Below the pieces are notes generated by a model. The model was not told the origin of the DNA. It did not search any database and was given only the letters and a program-made list of their open reading frames with translations. The position numbers and the translations under genes are program-made. A DNA stretch of 34,051 nt from Collinsella aerofaciens (lineage in GTDB: Bacteria > Actinomycetota > Coriobacteriia > Coriobacteriales > Coriobacteriaceae), in the NCBI RefSeq assembly GCF_901212495.1, contig NZ_CAAKNY010000068.1:33820-67870 (forward strand). The letters run 5' to 3'. Of this stretch, positions 22,769 to 30,561 are shown piece after piece; positions within the stretch are counted from its first letter, which is position 1, and each line of letters begins with the position of its first letter.

Positions 22769-24073
22769 TTACGCCTTAGGGAGTTTCTTTTTGTTCAAAG
22801 CAGCCGGAGACACACGGATGCCGTCACCTGTCTGGCGCACATAGGCCTTATGCGCCGGTTTGGCGGCCCCAGAAGCCTTCTGAGCATGCTGATTGGGATC
22901 CACGGTAACCGCATTCACAGGATGAGGCTTTGCAGGGTTAGAGGACGTCTGAGGCGTTCGTCCGAGCTTGCGCATCACGCGATCCCAGCGTGCATGGATA
23001 CTCTCATTGTGAGCGCTCTTAAGGCCCAGCAGGGGCGCGGCCAGAATAGTCGGCGCGATAAACGTAATGAGACGCCACAGCAGATAACCGGCGGTCGACG
23101 CCGATCCAAAGAAATGACCCAGGAACAGCGCGAAGCCGCCCTCGGCACCGCCGGTGCCACCGGGCAGGGGAACAGCGGAGCTCAGGAGTTGAACGAAGGC
23201 GCTCGCGGCCATGACCGAGAAAAAATCGACTTCGTGGTGGCCAAAGGCAAGCATCAGGAAATACGGCACGAGGTAGAAAAACGCGAGCTGCAACATGGTG
23301 ATGATCACCGTGAGCAGCATAGACGAAAAATGGCCGGCCGAAAGCTTGAATTTCTCGGAGAACGAGTAGATTTCGCCGTCGACAAACGTACGCCAGCCCT
23401 CGATCTTGGTGGCCGAGACGCCCATTCGCTCGAGCCAATTGATGATGCAGTGCGCGACGCGCGTGACGGTCTTGGGCATGAGCGCGACGGCAAAGATGCC
23501 AAGCAGAATGCAGCAGTGACCGCCAAAGCTAAAGACACACAGCAGCGTCATGTCGCCATAGCGCTCGGCGAAAAACGGCATGCGGGCAAGCAGCAGAATA
23601 GCGCCCCAGGCAACGAGGCCAAACTGATACACGATAAAGCGCGTGAACTGCGTGGCACCGGCCTCGCCGACGTTTTGGCCTGCCTTGGTCAGGCGGTAGA
23701 TCTGGGCAGGCGTGGAGCCCATCATCATGGGCGTCAGGTTGCCAAAGAAGATACCGCTCGCCTCGACCGAGATCAGGTCGCGAATGCCGACGGGCGAATT
23801 GGGATCGAGCCAGACGGCGATCGCATAGGCAACGATGCCAAAGAACAGGTACAGAAACATGCAAAAGCATGCAGCAACGAGCCACGGTGCTTGGACGCTC
23901 GACATGGCAGCCCAGAACTGTCCCATCTGACCGGTCGCAATCAGATAACCGATATAGCCAACCAGCACGACGCCGATAAAAATGGCACCGCGACGTGCAC
24001 CCTTGTTGTCATCGCCGCCCGAGGCCTCAACCTCGACCTGGGGCTTAGATGTGTGCTGAGAGGACTCCGTCAT
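22769..24073 (-). CDS. Flippase-like / lysylphosphatidylglycerol synthase transmembrane-domain protein
   Basis: 434 residues with about eight predicted membrane segments. It belongs to the YbhN/AglD/UPF0104 group, named for similarity to the membrane half of MprF. The hallmark is PLPGGTGGAEGGF (about 313-325), the family's P-x-PGG-x-G-x-x-E signature. Other conserved segments are SGIFFGNLTPMMMGSTPAQIYRL and FTRFIVYQFG. The soluble MprF aminoacyltransferase domain is absent, so tRNA-dependent lipid modification by this protein alone is unlikely; lipid or lipid-linked sugar translocation is the family's inferred role. Both ends are charged, with a Lys-rich C-terminus. The start at 24073 has an AGGAG ribosome binding site. 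TetR follows 118 bases downstream. Confidence 0.85.
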   Translation of the reverse strand: MTESSQHTSKPQVEVEASGGDDNKGARRGAIFIGVVLVGYIGYLIATGQMGQFWAAMSSVQAPWLVAACFCMFLYLFFGIVAYAIAVWLDPNSPVGIRDLISVEASGIFFGNLTPMMMGSTPAQIYRLTKAGQNVGEAGATQFTRFIVYQFGLVAWGAILLLARMPFFAERYGDMTLLCVFSFGGHCCILLGIFAVALMPKTVTRVAHCIINWLERMGVSATKIEGWRTFVDGEIYSFSEKFKLSAGHFSSMLLTVIITMLQLAFFYLVPYFLMLAFGHHEVDFFSVMAASAFVQLLSSAVPLPGGTGGAEGGFALFLGHFFGSASTAGYLLWRLITFIAPTILAAPLLGLKSAHNESIHARWDRVMRKLGRTPQTSSNPAKPHPVNAVTVDPNQHAQKASGAAKPAHKAYVRQTGDGIRVSPAALNKKKLPKA

Positions 24074-24181
24074 GAGGCTCCTTCTGACCGTCCAAATATC
24101 TTGCATATTGTACCCGCAAGGGCCACAAGCAGAACGTAAAGCTATGGGCCAAATGGGAATTGCAGATGGTTTGCCCGGAAA

Positions 24182-24215
24182 TAAAAACCCGAACTTCCAT
24201 AGGAAGTTCGGGTTT
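24182..24215 (-). terminator. Terminator of tRNA-Glu
   Basis: AAACCCGAACTTCC and GGAAGTTCGGGTTT (24202-24215 and 24185-24198) form a 14-pair stem with a three-base loop. On the minus strand it runs into a T tract. It lies eight bases beyond the tRNA CCA end. Confidence 0.95.
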
Positions 24216-24223
24216 CAGATTCA

Positions 24224-24300
24224 TGGTAGCCCGTACCAGATTCGAACTGGTGATCTCCGCCTTGAGAGGGCGGCGTCCTAAACCGCTAGACGAACGGGCC
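24224..24300 (-). tRNA. tRNA-Glu (anticodon CUC)
   Basis: Read on the minus strand, the gene has a complete cloverleaf. The acceptor GGCCCGT pairs with ACGGGCT (first pair G-U). The D arm contains TCTAGCGGTTTAGGA. The anticodon stem CCGCC/GGCGG encloses loop CTCTCAA, giving anticodon CTC for GAG codons. The T arm CCAG-TTCGAAT-CTGG is standard. The CCA end is encoded (24224-24226). A consensus-like promoter lies upstream and a strong terminator downstream, so it is a single-gene unit. Confidence 0.97.
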
Positions 24301-24334
24301 ACAAGACATCTACACTGCCGTGCTGCAAGGAAAT

Positions 24335-24363
24335 ATATTACGGGACAAAAAACGCAAGCGCAA
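24335..24363 (-). promoter_or_regulatory. Promoter of tRNA-Glu
   Basis: On the minus strand, -35 TTGCGC (24363-24358) and -10 TAATAT (24340-24335) are separated by exactly 17 bases. Transcription would begin about 27 bases before the mature tRNA end. This is the best matched sigma-70-type promoter in the window. Confidence 0.8.
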
Positions 24364-24420
24364 GAAGAAATTCCAAATTGCCAAAAATTGTCGGCAGGTT
24401 ATGGAACGCGCAGGTCAACC

Positions 24421-24531
24421 GGGTAGTTATTTTGGGACGGGGCTTTTTAGCTACCACTGCTTTCAATCGGTCGAACCGCTCGTGATTTTGGCATGGGTAG
24501 CTAAAAAAGCCCCGTCCCAAAATAACTACCC
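24421..24531. repeat. Long inverted repeat overlapping the cca stop codon
   Basis: The arms 24421-24455 and 24496-24531 are complementary over 35 pairs with a single bulged base, around a 40-base loop. The right arm contains the cca stop codon (24526-24528). Each arm has the form GGGTAGTTATTTTGGGACGG then GGCTTTTTAGCTACC. On the minus strand a T run falls inside the left half of the stem, so it could terminate cca. It may also be a MITE-like repeat that has supplied the gene's end. Confidence 0.9.
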
Positions 24532-25920
24532 AAGGTTGAGGTGGGCCAGGAGGGCTTCTTGAGTATTGGGAATGTTGTCCTCGATCACGGCGTCGAGGGC
24601 GGCGTTGAGCAGTTGTCCCAGTTCCGGCCCTGGCTTGACGCCGGCGCGAATCAAGTCGCCGCCATTGATGGCAAGCATCTTGAGCCTATAGGGCTCCCCC
24701 GCCGCCAGCAACTCGCGAGCCAGCACGCGCATCTCCTCGATCGTCTCGACGTAGTAGAAGCACGAGGGCGCCTTGCCGAGCGTATCGGCACGCTTAAGGT
24801 CCATGAGCTCGTCCATCAGACGCGGCGTATCGACACCCTCGCCCGAAAGCGCGCGCATCATATTGAGCAGGCAGGATCGCTCGGGACGCAGCGGCTTGTC
24901 ATGGTATTTGATCAGCAGGCACACGTCGCGCACCAAATCGTGCGCAAGCGCCAGGCGATCCATGATGACACGCGCCTTCTTGGCGCCGAGCTCGGGATGA
25001 CCGTAAAAGTGGCCGCTACCCGCATGATCGACCGTAAAGCACTCGGGCTTGGAAACGTCATGCAAAAACGCCGCCCACATAAGGCTCGACGAAGGCGCGA
25101 CGTCATCGCACAGCGCCAGCTCCCCGGCCACCGTCAGCACGCGGGCGATATGCTCGTAGACGTTAAACGCATGATAGACACTGCGCTGGTCAAACCCACG
25201 AGCCAGCGCAAGCTCGGGCACAGCGGCGCAAATAAGCTCGGGGTAGCGCATCATCGCATCTCCCCCGTGGCCGGTCGAAAGGATGCCCTCGAGCTCAATA
25301 CCCACGCGCTCGCGTGCCACGGCATCGAGCAGCGGAGCGCACACGGCAAGCGCCTGTTTGGTCTTAGGCTCGATCATAAAATCCAGGCGGCAGGCAAAAC
25401 GCACCGCGCGCAGCATGCGCAGGGCGTCCTCGTTAAAACGACGCTTGGGATCTCCAACAGCGCGGATGAGCTTGCGCTTCAGATCGCCCTGGCCATCGTA
25501 GCGGTCGACGAGACCGCGCTGAGGATGCCAGGCCATAGCGTTAACGGTAAAGTCGCGGCGCGCCAGATCGTCCTCAAGCGACGCCGCACGCTCCACACTC
25601 TGGGGATGGCGACCATCGGTGTAAAAGCCGTCCAGGCGGTACGTGGTGACCTCAATGCGCTCGCCATCGCAAATAGCCGTGATGCCGCCAAATTTAATAC
25701 CCGACTCAGCTACTCCAATGCCGGCGGCCTCGAGCGCCGCTTTGGACTCCTGCCACAGGCCGCTGCAGCACATGTCAACATCGTGGCTGGGGCGCCCCAT
25801 CAGGGCATCACGTACCCAACCGCCAACGTACCAAGCCTCAAGACCGGCCGCCTCGAGCGCACGCAAGACACGAATGGAGGCATCGGTCGGCTGCGTACCG
25901 TTGAGCGAAACATTGCACAT
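24526..25920 (-). CDS. cca: CCA tRNA nucleotidyltransferase with HD domain
   Basis: 464 residues. Adds or repairs the 3' CCA of tRNAs. Class II nucleotidyltransferase head: GGWVRDALMGRPSHDVDM with the catalytic DxD (about 30-52), RRDFTVNAMA (motif B), RRFNEDALRMLRAVRFA (motif D-like). An HD phosphohydrolase domain follows (YEHI...FLHDVSKP, about 240-340), as in many bacterial enzymes. The start at 25920 has an AGGAGG ribosome binding site eight bases upstream; an upstream GTG (25938) overlaps that site. Its last codons lie in a palindromic repeat. The tRNA-Glu nearby encodes its CCA, so repair is at least one role. Confidence 0.95.
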   Translation of the reverse strand: MCNVSLNGTQPTDASIRVLRALEAAGLEAWYVGGWVRDALMGRPSHDVDMCCSGLWQESKAALEAAGIGVAESGIKFGGITAICDGERIEVTTYRLDGFYTDGRHPQSVERAASLEDDLARRDFTVNAMAWHPQRGLVDRYDGQGDLKRKLIRAVGDPKRRFNEDALRMLRAVRFACRLDFMIEPKTKQALAVCAPLLDAVARERVGIELEGILSTGHGGDAMMRYPELICAAVPELALARGFDQRSVYHAFNVYEHIARVLTVAGELALCDDVAPSSSLMWAAFLHDVSKPECFTVDHAGSGHFYGHPELGAKKARVIMDRLALAHDLVRDVCLLIKYHDKPLRPERSCLLNMMRALSGEGVDTPRLMDELMDLKRADTLGKAPSCFYYVETIEEMRVLARELLAAGEPYRLKMLAINGGDLIRAGVKPGPELGQLLNAALDAVIEDNIPNTQEALLAHLNLG

Positions 25921-26057
25921 GCCTATGGCCTCCTGCACTTGCGAGCGTTAATCGATGGTTCTCAAGAAGTCTAACAAGAAACGAGAAAGCGCGCACACGC
26001 AATCGCGTCTTCGAATCGATAAAACGAGACAGCAGACGCCACATACGTTCAGTGCGC

Positions 26058-26093
26058 AAAAAACACCCGCCCTGGAAATCCAAAGCGGGTGTT
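26058..26093 (-). terminator. Terminator downstream of the first 1-phosphofructokinase
   Basis: On the minus strand AACACCCGC and GCGGGTGTT (26085-26093 and 26062-26070) form a nine-pair stem, followed by a T run. It ends the fructose locus before cca. Confidence 0.9.
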
Positions 26094-26115
26094 CGGCAAC
26101 GATTATTCGATGCGG

Positions 26116-27048
26116 CTAGCAGACCTGACGAACTTCGATGTGCTTCTTGTATTCGTCCACCTTGGCAAAATCGCCCAAGCCCGCGCACTCGACCACGTTG
26201 GCACCGGTGGCCATCGAAAGGCGCAGGGCATCCTCGACGCGCTCGGGGGCGTCGTGCCACACGGACAAGAAGGCAGCGAGCGAGGAATCGCCGGCGCAGA
26301 CGGTCGACAGCACCTTAACCTCAAAGGTGCGGTTGGCAAACCAGATGTGCTCGCCATTGGAGAAGTACGCGCCGTCGCCACCAAGGGTCAGCAGCACGTT
26401 CTTGGCGCCCTTAGCATGCAGCTCGGCCATTGCACTCTTAACGGACTCATCGTCGCCACCGCTCACCTTAATGCCGAAGATGTCGAGCAGCTCGTCGTCG
26501 TTGGGCTTAATGAGCAACGGCTCCATAGCAATGAGGTCGGCCAGCTGATGGCTCGAGATATCGAGCACGAACTCAGCGCCTTTCGCCTTCACGCGACGCA
26601 GGACCTCGGCCAGGAAGCCCTCGGAGGTGTTGGGGGGCAGCGAGCCGCTGATAACCAGGCAGGTCATGTCGTCAAGCGAATCGATGAGCTCAAACATCTC
26701 CTGCTCGTTGGCTTCGTTAATGGCGGCACCGGCATTGACCATGTTGTACTCGGTATCGGGACCGGCGTTGAGGAACACGTTGACACGCGTGATACCGTCA
26801 GTCCACACGGGCTTGACGGGCACGCCAAGGGCCTCAGCGCCCTGAACGATGAACTCACCCGAGAAACCGGCGAAGAAGCCCAAGATCGTGGTGTCGACAC
26901 CGTAGTGGTCGAGCGTAAACGAGACGTTGAGACCCTTGCCGTTGGGAGTGTAGACCGCGTTACGGGTGCGCGTAACGGTATTGGCGGACAGGCCATCGCA
27001 GGAAATGTTGTAGTCAATAGCGGGATTTGCAGTGAGCGTGTAAATCAT
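26116..27048 (-). CDS. fruK: 1-phosphofructokinase-like PfkB kinase, paralogue 1
   Basis: 310 residues. Expected to phosphorylate fructose-1-phosphate to fructose-1,6-bisphosphate with ATP. The N-terminus MIYTLTANPAIDYNI and the segment NGKGLNVSF match the substrate site of the FruK/LacC group (usually GGKGxN). SGSLPP is present and the ATP loop LLTLGGDGAYFSNGE is standard. The catalytic Asp lies in VCAGDSSLAAF, where the family's GAGD has become CAGD. The start at 27048 has an AAAGGAA ribosome binding site; the frame continues to 27096 without family-like sequence. It is separated from its tandem paralogue by a terminator, so it probably has its own promoter. Confidence 0.9.
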   Translation of the reverse strand: MIYTLTANPAIDYNISCDGLSANTVTRTRNAVYTPNGKGLNVSFTLDHYGVDTTILGFFAGFSGEFIVQGAEALGVPVKPVWTDGITRVNVFLNAGPDTEYNMVNAGAAINEANEQEMFELIDSLDDMTCLVISGSLPPNTSEGFLAEVLRRVKAKGAEFVLDISSHQLADLIAMEPLLIKPNDDELLDIFGIKVSGGDDESVKSAMAELHAKGAKNVLLTLGGDGAYFSNGEHIWFANRTFEVKVLSTVCAGDSSLAAFLSVWHDAPERVEDALRLSMATGANVVECAGLGDFAKVDEYKKHIEVRQVC

Positions 27049-27082
27049 GAATGTTCCTTTCACGAAGCAACGTACTAATGAA

Positions 27083-27088
27083 AGTATA
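27083..27088 (-). promoter_or_regulatory. Possible -10 box of fruK paralogue 1
   Basis: TATACT on the minus strand would give a leader of about 28 bases. A TGAAAG hexamer (27079-27084, plus strand) like those near the permease gene overlaps it. There is no clear -35 box. Confidence 0.35.
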
Positions 27089-27171
27089 TTCCACACTTCG
27101 GCAAAAGGCTACACCAACTCGGCGAACGGTGTGGAAGCGGTGAAGGGCGGTTTCATCTCACTTTTCCCACG

Positions 27172-27207
27172 AAAAAAAATGGCGCCCCGACCGAAGCCAG
27201 GGCGCCA
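27172..27207 (-). terminator. Terminator between the two 1-phosphofructokinase genes
   Basis: TGGCGCCC and GGGCGCCA (27200-27207 and 27180-27187) form an eight-pair stem, followed on the minus strand by eight T residues (27179-27172). It should end transcripts coming from the PTS genes. Confidence 0.93.
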
Positions 27208-27234
27208 CATGGACACGATGCTATCGCGTTTCGC

Positions 27235-28167
27235 TTACTTGCGGTCGAGCTTTCGGACGGCAACGCGCTTGCTGTACTCGTCAACGTGACCGAAGTCGCC
27301 AATGCCCACGGACTCGGCAACGTTGGCGCCGGTGGCCATAGCGAGCTTCATGGCCTCCTCGACGTTGTCGCGATCCCTGTACCACTTGTGCAGGAACGCA
27401 GCGAGGGTGCAGTCGCCGGCGCAGACGGAAGAGACCAGCTTGATGTTGAACTCACGCTTGGCGTACCAGATGTCTTCGCCGTTAGAGAAGTAAGCGTCGC
27501 CGCGGCTACCACGGGGGAGCAGAACGTTCTGGACGCCGGCGTCGTGGGCGAGCTTCATGGCAACGCGAACCTCGTCGTCGGTGTCGACCGGCACGCCGAA
27601 GATGGCCTTCATCTCGTGATGGTTCGGCTTGATGAGCAGCGGCTTCTTGTGAGCGAGCTCCTTGAGCTTGTCGGAGGACAGGTCCAGGACGACGTCGGCG
27701 CCACGAGCCTGAGCGTGCTCCATGACCTGAGCCAGGAAGTCGGGCGTAGCTTTGGGAGGCACGGAACCGGAGACGATCAGGCACTCAAGGTCGCCCGCGG
27801 TGTCCAGGATGTTGTAGAGCTCCTCCTGATGCTGCGGCGTAATAGGAGCACCGGGGTTGAGGATGCCGTACTCGTGCTGGCCATCGTTGACGTAGGTGTT
27901 GATACGCGTGATGCCGTCAGTCCAGACCGGGCGGCACAGGCAGCCCAGGTTCATGACCTCCTCGACGATGAACTTGCCCGTGAAGCCCGCGAAGAAGCCG
28001 AGCGCGACGGTGTCGACGCCCATCTTCTTAAAGGCGAAGGACACGTCGAGGCCCTTGCCGTTGGCCGTGTAGCTGGCCGAGCCGGTGCGGACGTTCTCGT
28101 CGGGCTCGAGCGGAGAGCTCGAAACCGTCATGTCGACAGCCGGGTTAGCGGTTAGCGTGTAGAACAT
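27235..28167 (-). CDS. 1-phosphofructokinase-like PfkB kinase, paralogue 2 (diverged motifs)
   Basis: 310 residues, closely related to the next gene downstream: shared MFYTLTANPA start, FFAGFTGKFIVEE, PVWTDGITRIN, SGSVPP, PLLIKPN and a VCAGDCTLAAF catalytic segment. It differs where function is decided. The substrate motif reads NGKGLD instead of NGKGLN, and the ATP-loop glycine motif reads LLPRGSRGDAYF instead of LLTLGGDGAYF, with one extra residue. It may have a different sugar-phosphate substrate, lower activity or a regulatory role. The start at 28167 has a GGGGG ribosome binding site in the loop of a small TACAG/CTGTA hairpin. It lies 74 bases after ptsI in the same direction. Confidence 0.85.
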   Translation of the reverse strand: MFYTLTANPAVDMTVSSSPLEPDENVRTGSASYTANGKGLDVSFAFKKMGVDTVALGFFAGFTGKFIVEEVMNLGCLCRPVWTDGITRINTYVNDGQHEYGILNPGAPITPQHQEELYNILDTAGDLECLIVSGSVPPKATPDFLAQVMEHAQARGADVVLDLSSDKLKELAHKKPLLIKPNHHEMKAIFGVPVDTDDEVRVAMKLAHDAGVQNVLLPRGSRGDAYFSNGEDIWYAKREFNIKLVSSVCAGDCTLAAFLHKWYRDRDNVEEAMKLAMATGANVAESVGIGDFGHVDEYSKRVAVRKLDRK

Positions 28168-28194
28168 TTACAGTACCCCCTGTATATGTGAGGG

Positions 28195-28224
28195 CCGCGT
28201 GGCCGGCCCATTCCAACCACGCGG
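28195..28224 (-). repeat. Hairpin between ptsI and fruK paralogue 2
   Basis: CCGCGTGG (28195-28202) and CCACGCGG (28217-28224) form an eight-pair stem without a T run. It may stabilise or process the transcript rather than terminate it. Confidence 0.6.
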
Positions 28225-28241
28225 TTACCTCTGATACCAAA

Positions 28242-29945
28242 TTAACGAGCTGCGGACTCGAGCAGCGCCTTGACCTCGGCGGCAGTATTGCAGGCGAGCG
28301 CCTTCTCGGCGAGCTCGTCGCACTCGGCCTTGGTCCACTGGCTGATGGTCTTGCGGGCGCGCAGGATGGACGGAGCGCTCATCGAGAACTCCTCCAGGCC
28401 CCAGCTGATCAGCAGCGGCTCAAGCAGCGGATCGGCAGCGGCCTCGCCGCACATGCCGACCATGATGCCAGCCTTCACGCCGCTCTCGATGATGTTCTTG
28501 AGCGAGCGGAGCACGGCGGGATAGTACACCTGGTACAGGTTGGAGATGGTGTCGTTGCCACGGTCGGCGCACATGGTGTAGCCGATCAGGTCGTTGGTGC
28601 CGATGGAGAAGAAGTCGGCGACCTCGGCCAGACGGTCAGCGAGCAGCGAGGCGGCAGGCGTCTCGACCATGATGCCGACCTCGATGTTCTCATTGAACTT
28701 GCGGCCCTCTTCGGTCAGCTCGGCCTTGCACTGCTCGACGAGCTCCTTGACGGCCACGACCTCCTCGACACAGGTGACGAGCGGGATCATGATCTTGACG
28801 TCACCGAAGGCGCTGGCGCGCAGCAGGGCACGAAGCTGAACCTTGTACTGGTCGGGGTTGGCCAGGCAGTAACGCACGGCGCGGAAGCCCATGAAGGGGT
28901 TGTCTTCCTTGACCATGTGCAGGTACGGGATCTCCTTGTCGCCGCCCACATCGAGCGTGCGGATGATGACCGGAGCGCCCTTGAGCGCGGTAGCGACCTT
29001 GCGGTAGGCGTTAAACTGCTCCTCCTCGGAAGGAAGCTCAGCAGAGTCCATGAACAGGAACTCGGAGCGGAACAGACCGATAGCCTCGGCGTCGTGATCG
29101 AGCGCGTTGGGCACGTCATCGGGGTTACCGATGTTGCAGGCGATGATCTTCTTGATGCCATCGGCAGTCACAGAAGGCTTGCCGCGGAAGGCCTCGAGGG
29201 CTGCCTTCTCGGCAGCGAAGGCCTCGGCCTTGGCGGTGTAGGCAGCGAGCGTCTCCTCGTCGGGATCGGCCTCGACGATACCCTTGCCGCCGTCGACGAC
29301 AACGGTCATGCCGTTGCGCAGAGCGGTGCAGCTGTTGGCAACCGAAAGGACAGCCGGGATCTCGAGGGCACGCGCGATGATCGCGGAGTGCGACGTGCGG
29401 CCACCGGTCTCGGTTACGATACCGGCAACGTGGGCCTTATCGATCGTGGCGGTCATGGACGGCGTAAGGTCGTGCACGACAACGACGGTGTTCTCGGGCA
29501 GGACGGAGAGGTCGACGACCTCCTTGCCCAGCAGCTCGGCCAGAATACCGGTGCGGATGTCGGCGATGTCGGCCGCGCGCAGACGGAACATCTCGTCGTC
29601 CATGGACAGGAACATGTTCTCGAACATGGTCGAGGTGTCCATGAGCGCCTGCTCGGCGCAGGTGCCGCCGTCAATGGCGGCGTTGATGGCGTCGGTCATG
29701 CCCGGGTCCTGAGCCAGGACGATGTGTCCGCTCATGATCTCGGCCTCGGCCTCGCCCACCGTCTCCTTCATGTGGTCGGCCTGAGCCTGTGTCTTCTCGC
29801 AGAAGACCGAAAGAGCGGTCTGATAGCGCTCCTTCTCTGCTGCCGAATCAGCGACCTCGTGCGGTTCAAACGTCAAGTCGGGATCGACGGCGACCATGAC
29901 GGTGCCGATACCGATGCCCTCGGATGCGTTGACTCCCTGATACAT
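28242..29945 (-). CDS. ptsI: Phosphoenolpyruvate-protein phosphotransferase (PTS enzyme I)
   Basis: 567 residues, normal length. Transfers phosphate from PEP to HPr in the cytoplasm, the first step of all PTS transport. The N-terminal HPr-binding/phosphohistidine part carries the active-site His in GGRTSHSAIIAR (H186). The C-terminal PEP-binding barrel has GLFRSEFLFM, RTLDVGGDKEIPYL, GIMVETPAA, FSIGTNDLIGYTMCADRGN and GMCGEAAADP. The start at 29945 (MYQGVNASEG) is best because GAGAGGA is six bases upstream; an ATG at 29951 abuts that site. It follows ptsH after a 133-base gap with a hairpin terminator, so its expression is probably lower than that of HPr. Confidence 0.97.
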   Translation of the reverse strand: MYQGVNASEGIGIGTVMVAVDPDLTFEPHEVADSAAEKERYQTALSVFCEKTQAQADHMKETVGEAEAEIMSGHIVLAQDPGMTDAINAAIDGGTCAEQALMDTSTMFENMFLSMDDEMFRLRAADIADIRTGILAELLGKEVVDLSVLPENTVVVVHDLTPSMTATIDKAHVAGIVTETGGRTSHSAIIARALEIPAVLSVANSCTALRNGMTVVVDGGKGIVEADPDEETLAAYTAKAEAFAAEKAALEAFRGKPSVTADGIKKIIACNIGNPDDVPNALDHDAEAIGLFRSEFLFMDSAELPSEEEQFNAYRKVATALKGAPVIIRTLDVGGDKEIPYLHMVKEDNPFMGFRAVRYCLANPDQYKVQLRALLRASAFGDVKIMIPLVTCVEEVVAVKELVEQCKAELTEEGRKFNENIEVGIMVETPAASLLADRLAEVADFFSIGTNDLIGYTMCADRGNDTISNLYQVYYPAVLRSLKNIIESGVKAGIMVGMCGEAAADPLLEPLLISWGLEEFSMSAPSILRARKTISQWTKAECDELAEKALACNTAAEVKALLESAAR

Positions 29946-29996
29946 TCCCATTCCTCTCTCCGTGCCATGTGATAAAGCGTTTTGCCATATCCATGA

Positions 29997-30033
29997 CAAA
30001 AGAGCGCAGCTACCTTGATACAGGTCACTGCGC
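29997..30033 (-). terminator. Attenuator-like terminator between ptsH and ptsI
   Basis: On the minus strand GCGCAG-TG-ACCT and AGGT-AG-CTGCGC (30033 down to 30004) form a stem with one internal mismatch, followed by TCTTTT. It likely lets only part of the ptsH transcripts continue into ptsI. Confidence 0.65.
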
Positions 30034-30078
30034 CCCCAAGTATGAACTTAATTGTTCAACATGCGACCCGTTTGAGTT

Positions 30079-30342
30079 CTACTCGCCAAGACCGCTCTTG
30101 ATGAGCTCGATGGCAGCAGCCAGAGCCTCGGCCTCGTCGGCGCCGTCGCACTTGACCTCGACCTCGGTGCCACAGGGGATACCAGCGGCCATGAGGGCCA
30201 TCGGGGACTTGCCGTTGACCTCCTTCTCGGGGGTGACGACCGTCACGTCGCAGGCATACTTGCCCATGGTGGAGGCGAAGAGGCCAGCCGGACGCATGTG
30301 AAGACCCTGCGGATTGACGAGAGTAGCCTTCTCAGAAACCAT
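30079..30342 (-). CDS. ptsH: Phosphocarrier protein HPr
   Basis: 87 residues, the standard size. Carries phosphate from enzyme I to the sugar-specific EIIA domain. The active-site His is H15 in PQGLHMRPA. Ser46, the regulatory phosphorylation site in Firmicutes, is present as NGKSPMALMAAG, with Pro instead of the usual Ile next to it; whether a kinase uses it is unknown. The ribosome binding site AAGGAG is six bases from the ATG. It lies between the permease gene and ptsI on the same strand. Confidence 0.97.
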   Translation of the reverse strand: MVSEKATLVNPQGLHMRPAGLFASTMGKYACDVTVVTPEKEVNGKSPMALMAAGIPCGTEVEVKCDGADEAEALAAAIELIKSGLGE

Positions 30343-30368
30343 AATTGACTCCTTTTTTGTGTTTAACC

Positions 30369-30388
30369 CCTGTCATGCATGCGACAGG
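30369..30388 (-). promoter_or_regulatory. Palindrome in the ptsH leader
   Basis: CCTGTC (30369-30374) and GACAGG (30383-30388) are complementary around ATGCATGC, itself largely palindromic. It lies 27-46 bases upstream of the ptsH start and could be an operator or an RNA hairpin. TAATAT on the minus strand near 30415-30410 is a possible -10 box. Confidence 0.4.
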
Positions 30389-30444
30389 AGTCAGATTCAC
30401 GACGTTGTTTATATTAACTCACATCAAACGGTTTTTCATTATGT

Positions 30445-30494
30445 TTCGCACGAATTGTTGGACAGATGTCGTTTCCGCAGCAATATCGTGCGAA
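30445..30494 (-). promoter_or_regulatory. Stem-loop upstream of ptsH
   Basis: Perfect nine-base arms TTCGCACGA (30445-30453) and TCGTGCGAA (30486-30494) enclose a 32-base loop about 100 bases before ptsH. It could be an RNA antiterminator-like structure or a DNA site; no PTS antiterminator protein gene is visible in the window. Confidence 0.4.
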
Positions 30495-30561
30495 CGGAAT
30501 TCTGGCTGATTTCATGTGCGCCTGGTTAATCTATTTGATGGCGTCTATCTATACCCTTCTG

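Noticed and set aside
22769..24073. Annotation as full MprF lysylphosphatidylglycerol synthase
   Set aside because: Only the membrane flippase-like half is present; the soluble aminoacyltransferase domain is missing.
22505..24139. 544-codon plus-strand open frame opposite the flippase-like gene
   Set aside because: It is Arg/His-rich with no motif and spans the TetR start and the whole membrane-protein gene in antisense.
24224..24300. tRNA-Glu as an integration site of a mobile island
   Set aside because: No integrase, no repeated tRNA 3' end and no change of gene content next to it; cca and the flippase-like gene look like ordinary chromosomal genes.
28188..29972. 594-codon plus-strand open frame opposite ptsI
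   Set aside because: It is an antisense shadow of enzyme I with no recognisable domain.
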